From Dastarcus helophoroides (Eukaryota; Arthropoda; Insecta; Coleoptera; Bothrideridae), in assembly GCA_028583605.1 (NCBI GenBank), contig CM053331.1, forward strand, positions 37,889,283-37,953,282: a DNA stretch of 64,000 nucleotides. Direction: 5' to 3'. Position numbers and translations under genes: made by a program. Positions 33,523 through 44,277 of the stretch are shown one piece after another. Below the pieces are notes generated by a model. The model searched no databases. It was not told the origin of the DNA and was given only the letters and a program-made list of their open reading frames with translations. Positions within the stretch are counted from its first letter, which is position 1. Each line of letters starts with the position of its first letter.

Positions 33523-33600
33523 CAGGATTTCCCAACCAGAGGAGCGCGCGTTCCTAGGGGGGGTGGAACGTAAAGACGTCATAAGGGGGCCTATGTGTTC
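33523..33600 (+). mobile_element. Possible hAT-type element end
   Basis: CAGGATTTCCCAACCAGAGG followed by a CGCGCG and GGGGGGGT context resembles the CAGxGGTTCCCAACC...GGGG start of many hAT transposons and their MITEs. No partner terminus or 8-bp duplication was identified, so only a fragment is proposed. Confidence 0.3.
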
Positions 33601-33969
33601 AGACATCTTTAAAAAAATCCGTTCATCACTTAACTACCGAATTTTTTCCGAATTTCGTTTTTTTTTTATTTAAAAATTTTGATTTTTATTGAATGTTTTG
33701 ATTAATCTTTTGAAAATTTTAATTGCATTTTAGGTTTTGATTTTTTTAAAAAGTATTATCCTTTTTTAGAATCGTCAGAATTTTTGAAAAATAGTGGAAA
33801 TTTGGAAAAAAAAGTGAAACTTGTCCAAATAGCACAAACTATTGAAAAAAGTCGGAAAAAAACAATAATTTTGAACAAAATTTTGAAATAATCGAAATCT
33901 TTAAAAAAAGTTGAAATTTGAATCAAAGTCGATATTTAAAATATCGAATTAAAAAAAAAAACGCAAAAT
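33601..33969. repeat. AT-rich decayed GTCGAAATTT repeats
   Basis: Loose repeats of the same flavour as elsewhere in the window (AAAAAAGTTGAAATTTG and similar). Confidence 0.5.
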
Positions 33970-34425
33970 CTTAAAAAACCTAACCCAACACAACCCGGCA
34001 TAAGCTAACCTAAAATGACCTAACCTAACCTAACCTAACCTAACCTAACCTAACCTATCCTAACCTAACCTAACCTAACTCAACCCAACCCAACCCAACC
34101 CAAATCAACTTAACCCAACCTAACCTAACCTAATCTAACCTAATCTAACCTAACCTAACCTAACCTAATCTAACCTAACCTAACCTAACCTAACCTAACC
34201 TAACCTAACCTAACCTAACCTAACCTAACCTAACCCAACCTAACCCAACCCAACCCAACCTAACCTAACCTAATCTAACGTACCCTAACCCAACTCGACT
34301 TAAGCTAACTTAACCTAATCTAACATAACCTAATCAAACCTAACCTAATTGAACATGATTAAACGTAACATAACGTAAACCTAACCTAACTTAACATGTC
34401 CCAACCTATCCTAACCTCCCCCCCT
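33970..34425 (-). repeat. Interstitial (TTAGG)n telomere-type array with TTGGG variants
   Basis: The plus strand repeats CCTAA almost without break from 34017 to about 34300, with CCCAA (TTGGG) and TCTAA variants interspersed, and decays to 34425. TTAGG is the ancestral insect telomere repeat; TTGGG is known from some beetles. The block is internal, bordered by AT-rich repeats on one side and unique DNA on the other, so it is an interstitial array rather than a chromosome end. Confidence 0.85.
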
Positions 34426-34920
34426 CGTCGGTGCAATATTCAAGCAAAAATATAATGTATAAGAAAAATGTGCAGCATGTTACGTATTTTTTCTTTGAAC
34501 ATTAATGTCGGATATTATTAAAAATAATATTACCTCCCCTTGAATCAAAATTTGTCTGCGCCTATGTTTTCGATTCAGGATCATAGAGCTGCTATATGTA
34601 ACATCCAACTATGAAAATGAAGGGTCACGTGACATTTCATTGAAACTTTTCTGAATAGGGCATACCACAGGTTTTATTTAATTAGAAAAGCCATGAAATT
34701 TCGTTGATGTACGATACGATGCGTATTTAAATGCACAAGTGGATATTAAAAACTAATATTTGGTCAATTTGACAGCTCTAACCTCAATTTCAGAAGTTTG
34801 CAGCAAATCGTCAATTATAAAGAAGAAGACAAATCGTCTGCGGGCAAAAACATCGAAAAACACATAATTAGTTCTTACGCGTGAGCATTTTTCAATTAAA
34901 TCCCTCAATAAAGTCACATA
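34426..34920. other. Unique spacer
   Basis: A 67-codon minus frame at 34753-34956 overlaps the next feature on the opposite strand and shows no domain. A CACGTG E-box is at about 34626. Confidence 0.35.
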
Positions 34921-35112
34921 ATGCGAAAGTGTCAATTTTTCGACTTTGACAGACACCAGAAATTACAGGGAAAAACTTCTTTGATTAATTTAAATTATCA
35001 ACTTCATAGTTTCCGAAGCGTTAAAAATGGTGCATTTTGGGAAAATGGTGCATTTTGGGACTTCAGTTGTGAGTTGAACAAATGTAGTGGCAACGTGAGG
35101 GCGCTAAAATAG
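34921..35112 (+). pseudogene. FLYWCH-like exon with an in-frame duplication
   Basis: The 63-codon frame reads GKTSLINLNYQLHSF near residues 18-32 and FWDFSCELNKCSGNVRA at its end. The order G-x3-L, aromatic, about 13 residues, W, Cys, 4 residues, Cys, then a basic residue follows the FLYWCH zinc-finger outline. The final His pair is missing, since TAG follows ALK. The six residues GAFWEN are followed by GAFWDF because an 18-bp DNA segment (35026-35043) is directly repeated (35044-35061). Candidates are an alternative 3' exon of a mod(mdg4)-like gene or a transposase fossil. The match is by eye. Confidence 0.35.
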
Positions 35113-36533
35113 TGCGAACACGAATTTTGTCGTCGCGTGGTGACATTAGCGTCGTTGGTGGTGGTTATGGGATCGCAACCTCTTTTTTTTAGAAAAATGT
35201 TGCCCTAATTGCGGAGTCGATCGCCCAAAACGGTAACAGCGCTGGTTTCCGCCAACGTAGGTTCTCCTGCTATTCGCACGCAAATAAACATACCGTCAGC
35301 CGGCGCGCAAAGTTATGCGAAGAATCCTTCGAGGAAGGCGAATTCGAAACCAATTTGTTTTTTTCTGACAATGTAAAACCACTCGACGTTCCCCGAAAGC
35401 TTATAATTAGCACATTCTAATAAAAGTTGGATCGGACAAGTGCTTGACCACTTCCGCCGTATGTAATAATATTGTGATGAAAATTACTATCAACAAAAAC
35501 ATGTAATGCGATTCATATTGTGTGTTGTGTCTGGCCAGCAATACTCGTAATACAAGGCGAGGTAAGTGGGTCATTGACATTCGGTTCTGGCTGGGTTAGA
35601 TGTATTTAAATTTCGTTAATTACACAGTCTCCCACCGATACAGACGTATTTAAAGTATGGTGTCTACTGAGTAACTAATATTGTCCTAAGAAACAATTAC
35701 GTTGTTGAATTGTAAGTGGTATGAGCTTTGTCCTTCGTTCCGAAAAAAATTAAGTAACATAATCAGCCCCGTTAGTTTCAGCGAAATCCCTAATGTACCA
35801 ATAAGAGTAATTAATCATTTAATAACGCCAGAACTGGATGTCTTGTAAACCTCGCCAAATTTAACAATTATTCTGGTGTAATTGTACCAAATCTAGGTCA
35901 AAGAGAAATTGTCGCAAATTTTAAACAATAACCCGTTGGCGGGATGAGTTTTAAAAACTGATTCGATTTACCACTAGCTTTCTAATTTCTAGTCACGAAT
36001 TCAAACAAGACAAAATATAACCTGGCGATGTCCGAGGGCTTTCGCAATCGTCGAAATTATATCAAACGTTAGATAAGGTTCAATTTCCACCTTCATCCTC
36101 TCGATAAATCCCCGCACAGAGCAGATAAAACAAGTTTTCAGTTCGAAATCTTAATATTTTTAATAACAAATCGGAAGCGTCTACCACAAAACTTAATGGC
36201 TTCTTACTTCATCGGCGTACGAGTCTGATGACAATTGACAGAACGGAGCACAGAATTAAAATCAAGGTATGTACATCCGAAAGGTCTTCTCATCCTGAAA
36301 AATAACGTTATTGCTGTTTATTGCTCTAATTTAGCAGCGACGTTGATACTTAATTCAATCAGCGGCAGCGACGAGATATAATAACGTCATATTTCACCTA
36401 ATAGAGGAAGGGATCTCGCTTTTTCTTCTGATTTGATTTAAAATTATATATTTACGAGATACGTTCAGCTCTTACACGAAGCTACCTTATTGTAACAACT
36501 AAAAATATGCGCAAAATCGCGGGGGTCAGCTAG
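35113..36533. other. Unique DNA, CpG-richer at 35.1-35.4 kb
   Basis: The segment just after the FLYWCH-like frame is GC-richer with GAGGGCGCTAAA at about 35097 and repeated CGTCG/CGTTG words. No coding exon was recognised in the remainder. Confidence 0.35.
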
Positions 36534-36794
36534 TTGACGCATAAAAATTCTTGTGATAAATCAGGATATGCAGTTAGTGATAAAGGCGTTGGCTTTGCCA
36601 CTGTCATTCATGGGAAATACAATTTATTTATAAATAGACGTAGTATTTTTTTCTTGAACGGCCTCCGAAGGTCGGTAGAAAGTGCCTGCATTTGTTGGCA
36701 TTGTCTCTATGGAAAAAACGACGAAATCGGCCTTAAGCACCTACCATTAGTACCACGTGAAACCGACAGGAATGCCATTTTATACTCAAGGTAA
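36534..36794 (+). pseudogene. FLYWCH-like open frame, 3' half lost
   Basis: An in-frame TAG lies directly before 36534 and no ATG is present near the N-terminus, so it would need a splice acceptor (a CAG/TTAGTG at about 36573 is possible). The chain reads GFATVIHGKYNLFINRRSIF and, 14 residues on, CWHC. This gives F-x5-G-x3-L-x7-F and W-x-C, the exact spacing of the first half of a FLYWCH finger. The expected second Cys and HxH are absent in the last 30 residues. TAA ends the frame at 36792-36794. Fossil exon or divergent member; assignment by pattern only. Confidence 0.35.
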
Positions 36795-37166
36795 CGTAAA
36801 GGTCTTAAAAATGTGATCTACTTAGCTAACTAAATACTGACATTGCTTTTATAATAATTTATTAAATTGTTGCGCTGGAAGTAAATTGATTTCGAATCGA
36901 GAGCTGAAACGCGCAAAAAACAGCGGGAAATGTTTCTTTTACGCTTTATACATTATTAGCCAGACATCGATGTCTTAGATAAAAATATTATCAAATGAAT
37001 AACCTTTTCGATTTCCGGGTTAACGAATTGGTATAGTGTTGCGAAATTTCAACGTATACACGATAAATCAATCTGGAATTGTGTTCGCAACCTTGGGTGT
37101 TAGTTAAATTAAACATAATGCCTACCTAAATTTCGGAATCAGAATCAGATAACGCAACTTATGTTA
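36795..37166. other. Spacer between opposed frames
   Basis: AT-rich with AATTTATTAAA at about 36856, a possible 3'-end region shared by the two converging frames. Nothing else seen. Confidence 0.35.
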
Positions 37167-37418
37167 TTAAGATAAGAACTTGTAATTTTGCAAAGTGAAC
37201 TCTCCTAAAACTTTAAATTTATAGAATTTGTCTCCAAGGAGCAAATAATTTCTGCGATGTCCTTGAAGAGTTACAAACGTACCTCTTCTATAACGCAGTT
37301 TAATGACCTTGTCTTCCCAATTAATAAAAGTTCGATCTGTTGCAATTTCTTCTGTGGCTAGCAAATCAGAAGCTCTACGATAATTCTCTTCTTCAAGATG
37401 GTCTTTCTTGTACAACAT
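37167..37418 (-). CDS. FLYWCH-like small protein or exon, 83 codons
   Basis: The frame starts with ATG (MLYKKDHLEEENYRRASDLL), has a charged N-terminal half and ends with TFVTLQGHRRNYLLLGDKFY and about 16 more residues before TAA. The segment FV-x3-G, L-L-L-G-D-x-F-Y resembles the opening strands of a FLYWCH finger. The W-x-C part would have to come from another exon or is lost. Codon use is balanced and the ATG is plausible, so this is the best candidate for a living piece among the FLYWCH-like segments. It converges with the frame at 36534-36794. Confidence 0.35.
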   Translation of the reverse strand: MLYKKDHLEEENYRRASDLLATEEIATDRTFINWEDKVIKLRYRRGTFVTLQGHRRNYLLLGDKFYKFKVLGEFTLQNYKFLS

Positions 37419-37584
37419 AATACTTCTTTCGACAACTAAACTATCACTGTAATTTCTAAGATGCTAGAAACTGACTTTATCTCACACAAGATCCAATAAC
37501 GTTATATTTCACAATAAAATTTTCATTTGATTTTAACGAAATGACAGATTCCGTTTCTTATTCTAGTAGTCGCTAGAATTGTAG

Positions 37585-37646
37585 ATGGCGCGCAATATTC
37601 TTTCAGCCGTAAACATTGCGGATTGGTTTCTCCCACAAAGCACCTT
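37585..37646 (+). CDS. Candidate short first coding exon
   Basis: ATGGCGCGCAATATTC opens a 20-codon stretch (MARNILSAVNIADWFLPQST) that ends at ACCTT/GTAAGTGA, a consensus splice donor at 37647. The start of the minus-strand frame at 37418 is only 166 bp away, so a divergent promoter between them is possible. TAGATGGCGCG at the start codon also resembles the core of insect CTCF sites. No next exon was found. Confidence 0.25.
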
Positions 37647-37649
37647 GTA

Positions 37650-38369
37650 AGTGATTTGTGGTTTTTGCAAAGACTATACTTAGGTTTTCTATGGGTTTCT
37701 CTTTTATATGTTCTGTGTTATAACCTTAAATAAAATTAGCACAGTTCAGTTTGTGGCTTTTGCGACGCAAATAATACGCACTAACGTAGTAATTTTCACT
37801 TACTACCTCATTACTTAACTGAACTATAACAAAAAAGAACGATTGGTCTAATCGTGATTGATGCTCGATGCGTAAAGAAGTGGTTGAGTCATAGAGTCAC
37901 TTCTACTGACGTTCAAGTGTCAACCGTCAAACTTAACAACCACGGATTATAGAATAAGGATAGCGCACGCCCTATGTTGTCAATGCATAAAAATTTGACC
38001 GAAATGCGTCTAGAAAGTGGAGTAGCTTCGACTATTTGTTTTCTATCTTTCTCAACAGCTATTTAATAGCCATATTTATTTAATTTGTTCCTCATTGGTA
38101 ATAGAAATCCATCATTCATGATATCATGAGAACGTACTACCTACTCTCTAGACGCTTTTTTGACACCGTATTCAGCGATCGTGTACTATCCTACTATAAT
38201 CCGCGCTTATCAACTGTCAATCCACAGGTCTTCCATTGCTGCCACACTAGTTGCCACTCCTCTTGCAATGCACTAACCAGAGACTAGGACTAACGAATCT
38301 GTGGTGAATGATACTATGCGTTCTGCATATTCGCCACGGGTTCTAAGGGTGAGTTTTACCTGATTAAAA
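37650..38369. other. Unique DNA, nothing recognised
   Basis: No supported open frame or repeat. Confidence 0.4.
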
Positions 38370-38470
38370 ATAACCTAAAAATACTCTATACGCGATTAAC
38401 ATCGATTTAGCAGTTTCCGAGATTAGCCGAGACAAAGATCAGTCGACAGACGGACAGACGCTTCAATCAC
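38370..38470 (+). mobile_element. Non-LTR retroelement 3' tail-like fragment
   Basis: AGCAGTTTCCGAGATTAGCC followed by GACAAAGATC and CAGACGGACAGACG recalls the conserved 3' ends of RTE/CR1-type elements and their SINEs, in which a CAGT-TT-GAGAT motif precedes a CAGACAGA tract. No reverse transcriptase is present. Confidence 0.4.
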
Positions 38471-38814
38471 AAAATAAGTTGTGGCTTCAATTTTATTCAA
38501 GAAAACAAATACATAAGATAATTTAAAACAAAGACTCATTCCAAGTGCTTTGTAATTCGAAGCATCACGCAACTGTGTGTGGCCTAAGGGCGGCTGATCA
38601 AAGGAGCAGCATTTTGACGACCGATTTAGACGCAATAATGCTGACTTTCGTCCATTATTGCACCTTATCATTAAAAAAATATACGCACGTGCTATTTTGA
38701 TTATGGTAAATACAAGACGACATGGGATAGCAGTGATTTCTTTGTATTTGAGTCTGTGATTCCCCATTTTTATTTATTTTATGTAGGGCGTGTTATTCAA
38801 ATATCGATAAACTA
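38471..38814. other. Unique spacer
   Basis: The 114-codon minus frame at 38423-38767 extends into the retroelement tail and has no recognisable domain. Confidence 0.35.
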
Positions 38815-39473
38815 TTGCGCTTAAAATTATTTTGGTCAGCATCCTCCATAAGAAAAATCGCCGCGAAAAATTTCATGAGAAAACAACTACCACATGAAGG
38901 CACCAAATGCCCAAATTTTTCACGTAACATTATTTTGTCTGTGATTCTCCAAGAAGGGAATGTTTTGTGGCAAAACGATTCAAATACTGATGAATTACCA
39001 AGTGTCCAATGTTTTGGCTAAAAATTATTTTGATCAGGATCCACCAAGAGAACATTTGCTAGTTTTAGAGGAGATTTCATGCGAAAACAATTGCGATACT
39101 GATGAACCACCGAATACCCAACTTTTTAACACAATATTATTCTGCCAACTGACTTTTGCAAACTTCAGGAGAAAACAACCACCACTGAACAACCAAATAT
39201 CCAGATTTTTGACAAAACGTTATTTTGCTTGTGATTCTCCAAGAAGGGAAAGTTTCGTGGCAAAACGATTCAAATACTGATGAATTACCAAATTTCCAAT
39301 GTTTTGACTCAAAATCATTTGGATCAAGATCCACCATGAGAACCTTTGCGAATTTTAGAGAAGATTTCATGGGAAAACAATTCTAATACTGATGAACCAC
39401 CAAATACCCAACTTTTTAACGCAATATTATTTTGCCAATAGTGCACCAAGAGCACATTTGTAACAACATTTGC
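38815..39473 (+). repeat. Satellite A, left block (about 103-bp monomers)
   Basis: About six diverged monomers. Marker words are CAAAATTATTTTGATCAGGA, TCCACCA, AATACTGATGAA and GTGCACCAAGAGCACATTTG. It abuts the duplicated 2.6-kb block at 39474. Confidence 0.85.
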
Positions 39474-39770
39474 AATTCCAAAATTCCTAGTTTAAACGTT
39501 TTACATTTAGTTCACCCAAATTTGACTTTTTTTACAAAAAAAAACCTTCCCAAGATGACTATGACATTTGGGCCTAACTCAAAATTTAGACTGTATCTAG
39601 AAATTTCAATTCGTCTTGAAATTTCGACTTTTTTCGACAAATTACTACTTTGGCCATTTGTGACTATAACAGAAACAAATTCGAGTTGACAGTTGTTACA
39701 TGCTTGATTTTCATGCAATTTGATAAAACGGGATGCAGTGAAATCTCTTGCAAATTAAATCCAAACAGTG

Positions 39771-39986
39771 TTATGCATACTTAGAATTTATCATAACAGT
39801 TTCACGTAATAATAATTTATTGCGATAATTAATACGCCTTGTTGGGACAATTAACGTGGGTGTCCCTCGTCGGACCAACCTTAGAACAAATTGAGCAATG
39901 TTTACTGCAGATATTTTATCTATGCCGAAAAAGGCAAAATACGAATGCAGTATTGCACACCTAAATGGGCTCGCAGAATTCCACAA
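39771..39986 (-). pseudogene. Weakly FLYWCH-like open frame (duplicated)
   Basis: A 71-codon frame with LVRRGTPTLIVPTRRINYRN in its second half, which has the R-G-x3-L...Y order of FLYWCH fingers and nothing of the W-x-C part. The same frame is present unchanged at 44575-44790. Its identity in both copies reflects the recent duplication and is not evidence of selection. A chance frame is quite possible. Confidence 0.15.
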
Positions 39987-40745
39987 TTATGACTTATTAG
40001 CACTCCCATTTTGTATATTAAATTATGTATTAATTAAACCGGAGACAAACGCCGAGACGTCGATCGTTTTAAAGTTAAATATTAATGTTTGGATTTGGGT
40101 CATATGGTAATTGGTTTTGTGTACTTACACATTGTGAGAGTAAAGGTGTAGGTTAGTCTAAGATTTATTTCGACTAGCAACAACTTTTGTCGGTTTCATG
40201 AATGAAAGTCGAAAGAGCAAGTGGGTGAAAATCGACTCCTCATTCATCGCTTATATTCGACGAAGGTGTTACTATTTCGGAATTACAATACGATTTTGTT
40301 GCTACGTAGGTTTGCCACATGTGCTCTCTTCGAATAGAAATTAACGGAAATATGTATAATGAAATTATTGCGACTGTCCTCATCGTTGGACATTTACATA
40401 TAGACTATCGATAATTAATTAAATGCGAATTCGGCGGAGGTCGAATAGAAGATGGTATGAATAATAAATCTAGTCCAAGTGTCCGAACTAGCGACCATCA
40501 TCACCTGTTACATCGAATACGAATATTACAGATTCATATTAATAAACTCGTTTCAAATTCAAAGAAACCTTGACGAAATCAATCGGGGTCTTTCACAACC
40601 AATTGCGTACCTTTCTACGTGCGATAAAGGATTAGATAAACTTCGAAATAAGTCCAAGGGATTGGTGGGGCACTTTACACAATTGCGTCTGTCTTCGTTT
40701 CCAGCTGAATTCTAGTTTCTCAACCGAGGAGATAAATCAAAAACT

Positions 40746-41055
40746 CTTGACCATCTTTGAAATTTGATGAACTTTCGTTTTTCATTGAAATTTTGACCAC
40801 CAAAGGATTTTATCAAACGGAATAGCTTAGAGAAATGTATCATATGAAGACAAGATTGTAGTGGAAAAAGACAATATTACTGATGAACTTTCCTTTCTCA
40901 TCCAAATTTTGACCACCAAAGGATTATAAAGATAAAGATGATTATTTCAGAAGGTATAGTTTAGAAAAATGTACCACATGAAGACAAAATTCTAGTGGAA
41001 AACGATAATTTTACTGATGTACTTTCGTTTTTCATTGAAATTTTGACCACCATGA
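40746..41055 (+). repeat. Satellite B island fused to satellite A
   Basis: About two and a half satellite B units (marker GTGGAAAAAGACAATATTAC and TTGAAATTTTGACCACC). At 41050 the phrase TTTTGACCACC passes straight into ATGAGGACTTTTGCG of satellite A, a chimeric unit. The same island and junction are at 45550-45859. Confidence 0.9.
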
Positions 41056-44000
41056 GGACTTTTGCGAATTTTAGAGAAGATTTCAGGGGAAAACAATTCT
41101 AATACTGATGAATCACCAAGTGCCCAACTTTTTAATACAATATTATTTTGCCAATGGTGCACCAAGAGCACATTTGTAGATTTGAGAAAGTTTTTCTTAA
41201 CGAAACAATTGAAATATTAAACCATTAAACATTTTAGCTCAAAATCACTTTGAACAGGATCCTCCATAATAATATTTGCGAATTTTGCAAATTTCATGAA
41301 AAAACAACTACCACTGAACTAGCAAGTATCCAGATTTTTAATATAACGTTATTTGACCTGTAATTCCCCAAGAAGGGAATGTTTTGTGACAAAACGATTC
41401 AAATACTGATGAATTATCAATTGTCCAATGTTTTAGCTCAAAATTATTTTAAACAGGATCCTTCATAATAATATTTGCGAATTTTGCAGATTTCGTAAGA
41501 AAACAACTACCATTGATCCACCCAAATTTTTCACGTAACATTATTTTGTCCGTGATTCTCCAAGAAGGGAATGTTTTGTGGCAAAACGATTCGAATACTG
41601 ATGAACTACCAAGTGTCCAATGTTTTGGTTCAAAATTATTTTGATCAGGATCCACCAAGAGAACATTTGCTAGTTTTAGAGGAGATTTCATGGGAAAACA
41701 ATTGCGATACTGATGAACCACCGAATACCCAACTTTTAACACAATATTATTCTGCCAACTGACTTTTGCAAATTTCAGGAGAAAACAACCACACTGAACC
41801 ACCAAATATCCAGATTTTTGACAAAAAGTTATTTTGCTTGTGATTCTCCAAGAAGGGAAAGTTTCGTGGCAAAACGATTCAAATACTGATCAACTACCAA
41901 ATATCCAATGTTTTGGTCCAAAATTATTTTGATCAGGATCGACCATAAGGACCATTGCGACTTTTAGAGAAGATTTCTTGGGAAAACAATTCTAATACTG
42001 ATGAACCACCAAATGCACAACTTTTTAACACAATACTATTTTGGCAATGGTGCACCAAGAGCACATTTGTAAATTAGAGAACGTTTTTCTTAACGAAACA
42101 ATTGCAATATTAAATCATTAAACGTTTTAGCTCAAAATTATTTTGAACAGGATCCTCCATAATAATATTTGCGAATTTTGCAGATTTCGTAAGAAAGCAA
42201 CTACCACTGATCCACCAAATACCCAGATTTTTCACATAACGTTATTTTGCCTGTCATTCTCCAAGAAGGAAAATGTTTCTTGGCAAAACGATTCAAATAC
42301 TGATGAACTACCAAATGTCCAATGTGTTGGCCCAAAATTATTTTGATCAGGATCCACCATGAGGACCTTTGCGAATTTTAGAGAAGATTTCTTGGGAAAA
42401 CAATTCTAATACTGATGAACTACCAAATGCACGACTTTTTAACACAATACTATTTTGCCAATGGTGCACCAAGAGCACATTTGTAAATTAGAGAACGTTT
42501 TCTTAACGAAACAATTGCAATATTAAACCATTAAACGTTTTAGCCCAAAAGTTATTTTTAACAGGATTCCTTCATAATACTATTTGCGAATTTTGCAGAT
42601 TTCGTAGAAAACAACTACCACTGAATCCACCAAATACCCAGATTTTTCACATAACGTTATTTTGCCTGTCATTCTCCAAGAAGGGAATGTTTCTTGGCAA
42701 AACGATTCAAATACTGATCAACTACCAAATATCCAATGTTTTGATCCAAAATTATTTTGATCAGGATCCACCATAAGGACCTTTGCGAATTTTAGAGAAG
42801 ATTTCTTGGAAAACAATTCTAATACTGATGAACCACCAAATGCACAACTTTTTAACACAATACTATTTCGGCAATGGTGCACCAAGAGCACATTTGTAAA
42901 TTAGAGAACGTTTTTCTTAACTAAACAATTTAAATATTAAACCATTAAACGTTTTAGCCCAAAATTATTTTAAACAGGATCCTTCATAATAATATTTGCG
43001 AATTTTGCAGATTTCAGTAGAAAAACCACTACCACTTGAATCCACCAAATACCCAGATTTTTCACATGAACGATTATTTTGCCTGTCTCCAAGAAGGAAA
43101 TGTTTCGTGGCAAAACGATTCAAATACTGATGAACTTACCAAATTGTCCAGTGTTTTGGCTCAAAATTATTTTGATCAGGATCCACCATGAGGACTTTTG
43201 CGAATTTTAGAGAAGATTTCATGGGAAAACAATTCTAATACTGATGAACTACCAAATACCCAACTTTTTAACACAATATTATATTGCCAATGGTGCACCA
43301 AGAGCACATTTGTAAATTAGAGAACGTTTTTCTTAACGAAACAATTGAAATATTGAACCATTAAACGTTTTAGCTCAAAATTACTTTGAACAGGGATCCT
43401 CCATAATAACATTTGTGAATTTTGCAGATTTCATGAAAAAACCACTACCACTGAACCACCAAATACCCAGATTTTTAACATAACGTTATTTTGCCTGTGA
43501 TTCTCCAAGAAGGGAATGTTTCGTGGCAAAACCATTCAAATACTGATGAATTACCAAATGCTCAATGTTTTGGCTCAAAATTATTTTGATCAGGATCCAC
43601 CATGAGGACTTTTGCGAATTTTAGAGAAGATTTCATGGGAAAACAATTCTAATACTGATGAACTACCAAATAACCAACTTTTTAACACAATATTATTTTC
43701 CCAATGGAGCACCAAGAGCACATTTGTAAATTTCAGACCGTTTTTCTTAACGAAACAATTGTAATATTAAACCATTTAACGTTTTAGCTCAAAATTATTT
43801 TGAACAGGATCCTCCATAATAATATTTGCGAATTTTACAGATTTCATGAAAAAACTATCACTGAACCACCAAATACCAATATTTTTAGCATAACGTTATT
43901 TTGCTTGTGATTCTCTAAGAAGGGAATGTTTCGTGGTAAAACGATTTAAATACTGATGAATTACCAAATGTCCAATGTTTGGACTCAAAATTATTTTGAT

Positions 44001-44200
44001 TAGAATCCACCATAAGGACTTTTGCAAATTTTAGAGAAGATTTTATGGGAAAACAATTGCAATACTGATGAACCAGCAAATACCTAACTTTTTGGCATAA
44101 AATTATTTTGCCTTTGAAGGACCAAGAAGCATTTGTAACTTTTAAAGAATCTTTCACAACAAAACAATATTTCTTCAATCTTGGATCCAAATTTAGCACG
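41056..44200 (+). repeat. Satellite A, middle block with 412-bp higher-order repeat
   Basis: The phrase GAACAGGATCCTCCATAATA or a close variant returns at 42145, 42560, 42972, 43388 and 43802, a period of 412-416 bp. Each period holds four related monomers of about 103 bp. Marker words are: monomer 1 GATCAGGATCCACCATGAGG; monomer 2 GTGCACCAAGAGCACATTTG; monomer 3 GATCCTCCATAATAATATTT; monomer 4 CTCCAAGAAGGGAATGTTTC. GGATCC occurs in monomers 1 and 3. Confidence 0.92.
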
Positions 44201-44277
44201 TTTCAAAATGTTTTCATTTTATTTTCGTAATTTTTAGTGCTTATCTCGCAATTTCGAGTTTCATCTCGATTGGTAAA

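Larger units (their letters stand above)
39474..42074 (+). repeat. 2.6-kb duplicated block, copy 1
   Basis: This block recurs at 44278-46879, 4804 bp to the right, with one 1-bp indel noticed (a T-run at about 41735). It consists of 1.27 kb of unique DNA (39474-40745), about 0.3 kb of satellite B and about 1.0 kb of satellite A. The left border is sharp; the right border lies inside satellite A where the copies start to differ (AAATTAGAG against AAATTTGAG). All small frames in it (39771-39986, 39898-40110, 40479-40715) appear identically in the second copy. Confidence 0.9.
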
